Shown here: positions 61,256 to 64,000 of the stretch, piece by piece
How the letters are laid out: each line of letters begins with the position of its first letter
Numbering within the stretch: position 1 is the stretch's first letter
The notes under the pieces: model-generated
What the model was told of the DNA's origin: nothing
Databases searched by the model: none
What the model saw: only the letters and a program-made list of their open reading frames with translations
NCBI RefSeq assembly: GCF_035712445.1
Contig: NZ_DASTAT010000141.1
Location: forward strand, 1-64,000
From: Oligoflexus sp.
GTDB taxonomy: Bacteria; Bdellovibrionota_B; Oligoflexia; Oligoflexales; Oligoflexaceae
Length of the DNA stretch: 64,000 bases
Direction: 5' to 3'
Program-made: the position numbers and the translations under genes

Positions 61256-62650
61256 TTACTTGGCGACCTCGATCGCGTCGAAAGAGAAGGAAAGTTTGTC
61301 AACTTTCAGATCGGCGAGCCAGGTCGAAGCCGTGGAACCACCGGTCGAAATCACCGCTTTGGTTGCATCCGGTCCACCCGCTACCGTATCCACCAGCGTG
61401 TAGGTGTTATGGCTGGGGTTATAGAGACCGTTGACCAAAGGACGAATGCCTTTCACATGCAGCGGCACAGGTGAATCGATACGGAGTTCTTTCACACCAA
61501 GGGAGCGCTTGCCTTCCTCGAGTGTATTTTCCCAAACCGTCGCGATGATCTTCGCACCTTCCACGCCGGGCACTTTCAAAGGCACAACGACGTCCATGAA
61601 CGAGTGGGTGAACTGATCACCGTTGAACGAAGCCTGGGTCGTGATCACGAGCTGGTTGATCTTGACTCCGCCTTCACGCTGAGCCACACGCAACTGGATG
61701 GGGCCAGCCGCTGCAACGTTGAACGTGAAAGGCGTGGTCGTGGGCACGGTGGCGTTGGCCGCCGCCTGGAACATCTGAGCCCATTTCCAGGTATCTTTGC
61801 CTGTTACAGGCGCGATAAAGGAGTTGAACGCAGCGCCGGCCGTTGGCGAAACCCACAGCTCGTTGCTGGTGGCCGCTTCCGTCTTGAGGCGAGCCCAGAC
61901 GAAATAGGTTCCTGGCGCCTTCACATCCAGGTTGAATGTGATGAACGGAACAGCAGGCGTGGCTGCGTTCGGTGCGTTGCCCGCACGAGCCGCAGCTGGG
62001 GACGTTGCATAGTTTTTGATGGCGCCATCGACATCATCGGTGGCCATCGTATAACCGGTCAGGGTTGCTCCTGTGATGCCGGCAAAGGCATATTCAGGAG
62101 GAATGGTCAGGGTCACAGGTGCTGCAGAAGCCAGCATGATATCACCCGTGGCGTTCGGATAGGTGACAGGAGTGGGCTTGAAGCCATTGGCCTCCAAATC
62201 CTTCAGCCAAAGAGTAACCTTGGCCGCCATGGCATCAACGCAGGCCTTGGTCGATCCTTCCCAGCAGTTGTGGGCGTGCTTCATCTTATCAACCGCGAAG
62301 GATTGATCAACGCCAGGGAAGTTATTGAGTTTCGATTTCTCGAGGAAGGTCAGGTGAGCCTTGTCGATGTTGGTATCGACGAAAGTCGAGGCATGGCATT
62401 CCTGGCAGAAAGGCACCAGGATAGGCTCATAAAGGTTGGCCTTGAAAGAAGCCAAGGAAACGTCCATCGGAACGTTGGAGACGTTGCCCACGGGCTGACC
62501 CGTTGCATCATCGATTCCATCGCCGTCCTTGTCGTCTGCGGTGATAGCCCTCGGTGTTGATCCGCTTGGCTTGGAAGGCGCCTGTCCGCAGCCAGTCAGT
62601 CCCACAGCCACGAAGCTGCTCAGCACTAGGATGAGTCCAAACTTCTTCAT
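61256..62650 (-). CDS. Lipoprotein with a CxxCH (cytochrome c-like) motif
   Basis: 464 residues. Signal MKKFGLILVLSSFVAVGLTGC with lipidated Cys21. A short Asp-rich calcium-like stretch (DDKDGDGIDD) follows, then VPFCQECHASTF (about 84), a single heme-binding CxxCH, and KMKHAHNCWEGS with possible axial ligands. From about 160 the protein is beta-rich, with two carbohydrate-binding-module-like sandwiches (GTYFVWARLKTEA, IQLRVAQREGGVKINQLVI). Large exported proteins combining a CxxCH domain with such modules are often encoded next to DUF1501-like proteins, as here. ATG at 62650; a second ATG four codons upstream sits too close to the AGGAG. Confidence 0.82.
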   Translation of the reverse strand: MKKFGLILVLSSFVAVGLTGCGQAPSKPSGSTPRAITADDKDGDGIDDATGQPVGNVSNVPMDVSLASFKANLYEPILVPFCQECHASTFVDTNIDKAHLTFLEKSKLNNFPGVDQSFAVDKMKHAHNCWEGSTKACVDAMAAKVTLWLKDLEANGFKPTPVTYPNATGDIMLASAAPVTLTIPPEYAFAGITGATLTGYTMATDDVDGAIKNYATSPAAARAGNAPNAATPAVPFITFNLDVKAPGTYFVWARLKTEAATSNELWVSPTAGAAFNSFIAPVTGKDTWKWAQMFQAAANATVPTTTPFTFNVAAAGPIQLRVAQREGGVKINQLVITTQASFNGDQFTHSFMDVVVPLKVPGVEGAKIIATVWENTLEEGKRSLGVKELRIDSPVPLHVKGIRPLVNGLYNPSHNTYTLVDTVAGGPDATKAVISTGGSTASTWLADLKVDKLSFSFDAIEVAK

Positions 62651-62810
62651 ATGAGTCCCCATCTCCTGAAGTCAAACCGAAACCTTGGTCTCGGAAAATT
62701 TTCATCCCTCGATACTTAATCTCTAAGAAGGTCTTGGGCGCAGCAGGAGTCAGCAGTTTGGGAACAGCAGCAGGAGGATAAGACCAAAACTTTTCTCTTA
62801 GCGCGACAAG

Positions 62811-62832
62811 AGGCGCCGCATACGCGGCGCCT
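62811..62832. terminator. GC-rich hairpin between the last two genes
   Basis: Perfect 9-bp stem AGGCGCCGC-ATAC-GCGGCGCCT, 18 nt past the stop of the DUF1501-like gene. The T-rich tail is on the plus side only, so on the minus strand it may stabilise or slow rather than terminate. Confidence 0.5.
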
Positions 62833-62850
62833 TTGTTTAAACCGCGATCA

Positions 62851-64000
62851 TTAAGCTTTCGGAGCGAAAGCCTGGTACATGGCTTCCTGGCCTTTGAACG
62901 GGTTGACCGTTGCGTTGGCAGCCAGGATGGATTCGAACTGAGCCATGCGGCCTGCGAAGGCAGCATAGTTATAGGCGATACAGAGAGCCTGAGCAGCCGG
63001 GGTACCAGCGGTAACCGTAGCGTAGCTCGTATCAACAGCGCCGGAGTCGGCATATTTACCGATCTGGAGCATGTTGGTGCCTGGGATCGCGGTCTGACCG
63101 ATGGCGATCATCAGTGCGGAACCATGCGAACCGTTGTCAGCGGAGAAGTCTGTACCGTTACCCGAAGAGGTCGAACCGTCAGCGGTCACAGCCACGAAGA
63201 GTGGAGCGCCTTTGCGGTGAGCAACTTCGAGAGCCAAACCTACAGTTTGACCAGCCATGAAGTCTTTGTTGTTCTGAGTCGCACGGCCTTGACCATGGTA
63301 GTCATAGCCGCCCATTTCGATCGAAGCACCCGAGGCCAGACCGTCAGACAAAAGTTTCGCCATGATGATGGCCTTAAGGCTGGATGGGCTGTTCGGAGCC
63401 GCAGTCGTCGCACCAGTCAAAGTCGCTACTGGGATAGCGTTGAACGGAGCGCCGGTGATGGCTGTGTCGGTTGTCGGGGTCAACTTATCAGCTGTGAACT
63501 GAGTCAGAAGATCCTTGGCACCCATGTAACCGCACTCGATCAGATCTTTCACCTGCTGGTTCAGATCTTTGGCCGAGAACGAGCCGAGCTTCGAAGCTGT
63601 CAGTTTGTGAGCAAGGTCAGCAACCGCAACCGAAGAGTTGACGTTGCCGCCGAAGCGGGTTGCGATCAAACCTGGGTTCACAAGACCTGTCAAGGAATCC
63701 TGGTTAGCGATCGTGGCCTTGGCCAGACCAGGGTTCTGAGCGACGTTCAGAGGCTGGGTACGACCGAGGGTGTTAGCCTGGTTCGTGGAAGTACCAGCGA
63801 TCTGCACGAGCTGACCTGGGTTACCGATGATTTGAGTTGCCAGCTGAACAGGGTTCAGTGGGTTGTTGGCGGTATCATCACCAGATGTACCGGCGATACC
63901 GACAGCGACTGTTTTAGCAAGAGCAGCGGCGCTCATCACGCTCTTCATACCAGCCAGGAACTGGCTGCTGGCGATGAACTGGCCTTTCATGCTGGTATCC
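62851..64000 (-). CDS. DUF1501-like protein, N-terminus cut by window edge
   Basis: At least 382 codons open to the right edge. An internal ATG at 63990 has no ribosome site in the few bases visible, so the true start lies outside. The sequence is Ala/Gly/Thr-rich and includes SIEMGGYDYHGQGRATQ and VGLALEVAHRKGAPLFVAV, reminiscent of the 'G.D.H..Q' region of DUF1501 (sulfatase-like fold, usually Tat-exported) proteins. The adjacent CxxCH lipoprotein gene fits the common pairing of these families. The assignment is by motif only. Confidence 0.6.
   Translation of the reverse strand, partial: DTSMKGQFIASSQFLAGMKSVMSAAALAKTVAVGIAGTSGDDTANNPLNPVQLATQIIGNPGQLVQIAGTSTNQANTLGRTQPLNVAQNPGLAKATIANQDSLTGLVNPGLIATRFGGNVNSSVAVADLAHKLTASKLGSFSAKDLNQQVKDLIECGYMGAKDLLTQFTADKLTPTTDTAITGAPFNAIPVATLTGATTAAPNSPSSLKAIIMAKLLSDGLASGASIEMGGYDYHGQGRATQNNKDFMAGQTVGLALEVAHRKGAPLFVAVTADGSTSSGNGTDFSADNGSHGSALMIAIGQTAIPGTNMLQIGKYADSGAVDTSYATVTAGTPAAQALCIAYNYAAFAGRMAQFESILAANATVNPFKGQEAMYQAFAPKA

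Overview
The window reads as chromosomal DNA of a free-living, motile, aerobic Gram-negative bacterium at roughly 55% G+C. It has many lipoprotein signals, an outer-membrane FadL-type barrel, a bacterial lipocalin and NagZ-type wall recycling. It is also rich in signalling genes: three MCPs, two hybrid CheA kinases, receptors of the 7TMR-DISM type, a class III cyclase and several stand-alone receiver proteins. A Bdellovibrionota/Oligoflexia-like organism fits this mix best. That is an inference from gene content, since no 16S gene is present. Almost every base is accounted for by tightly packed genes. I saw no insertion sequence, prophage, CRISPR array or tRNA.

Layout. (1) 1-645: the 5' part of a 7TMR-DISM receptor. 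(2) 646-2296: a non-coding stretch holding a decayed copy of the speD 3' end, then a lipoprotein gene. (3) 2317-10356, minus strand: a compact nine-gene operon running SPFH/SHOCT protein, two zinc-ribbon DUF4178 proteins, a tiny exported protein, DUF350, membrane-embedded spermidine synthase, Tat-exported FAD amine-oxidase-like protein, His-rich membrane protein and AdoMet decarboxylase. It couples polyamine synthesis to a membrane-scaffold module and is the most system-like unit here. (4) 10357-16561: a possible structured RNA, a thrombospondin-3-type lipoprotein, an RNHCP protein, a Kef-type antiporter, a lipocalin with a visible promoter and operator, and a fatty acid hydroxylase. (5) 16571-29220: sensory genes, namely tandem MCPs, a 7TMR-DISM/Hpt/HATPase kinase divergent from a 7TMR-DISM adenylate cyclase, and a Cache-domain MCP, plus TspO and two small proteins. 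(6) 29245-34067: RNase P RNA, trmB, ybeY, corC, nagZ and khpA.

(7) 34260-37574: both subunits of DNA topoisomerase VI, an archaeal/plant-type enzyme unusual in bacteria, the B subunit carrying a long Lys/Ala tail. (8) 37807-47166: a chemotaxis-like operon with two hybrid CheA proteins (one with an N-terminal and one with a C-terminal receiver), CheW, CheB, two uncharacterised proteins with repeats resembling MshE/GspE N-terminal domains, CheY and CheR. (9) 47326-56073: assorted membrane, transport, deiminase, peptidase and two-component genes. (10) 56573-61117: parE-parC (topoisomerase IV) with a decayed copy of the parC 3' end downstream. (11) 61202-64000: a CxxCH lipoprotein and a partial DUF1501-like protein cut by the right edge.

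Three separate genes (speD, nagZ, parC) each have an extra degenerate copy of their own 3' end and trailing sequence just downstream, a recurring arrangement that ordinary annotation would miss.
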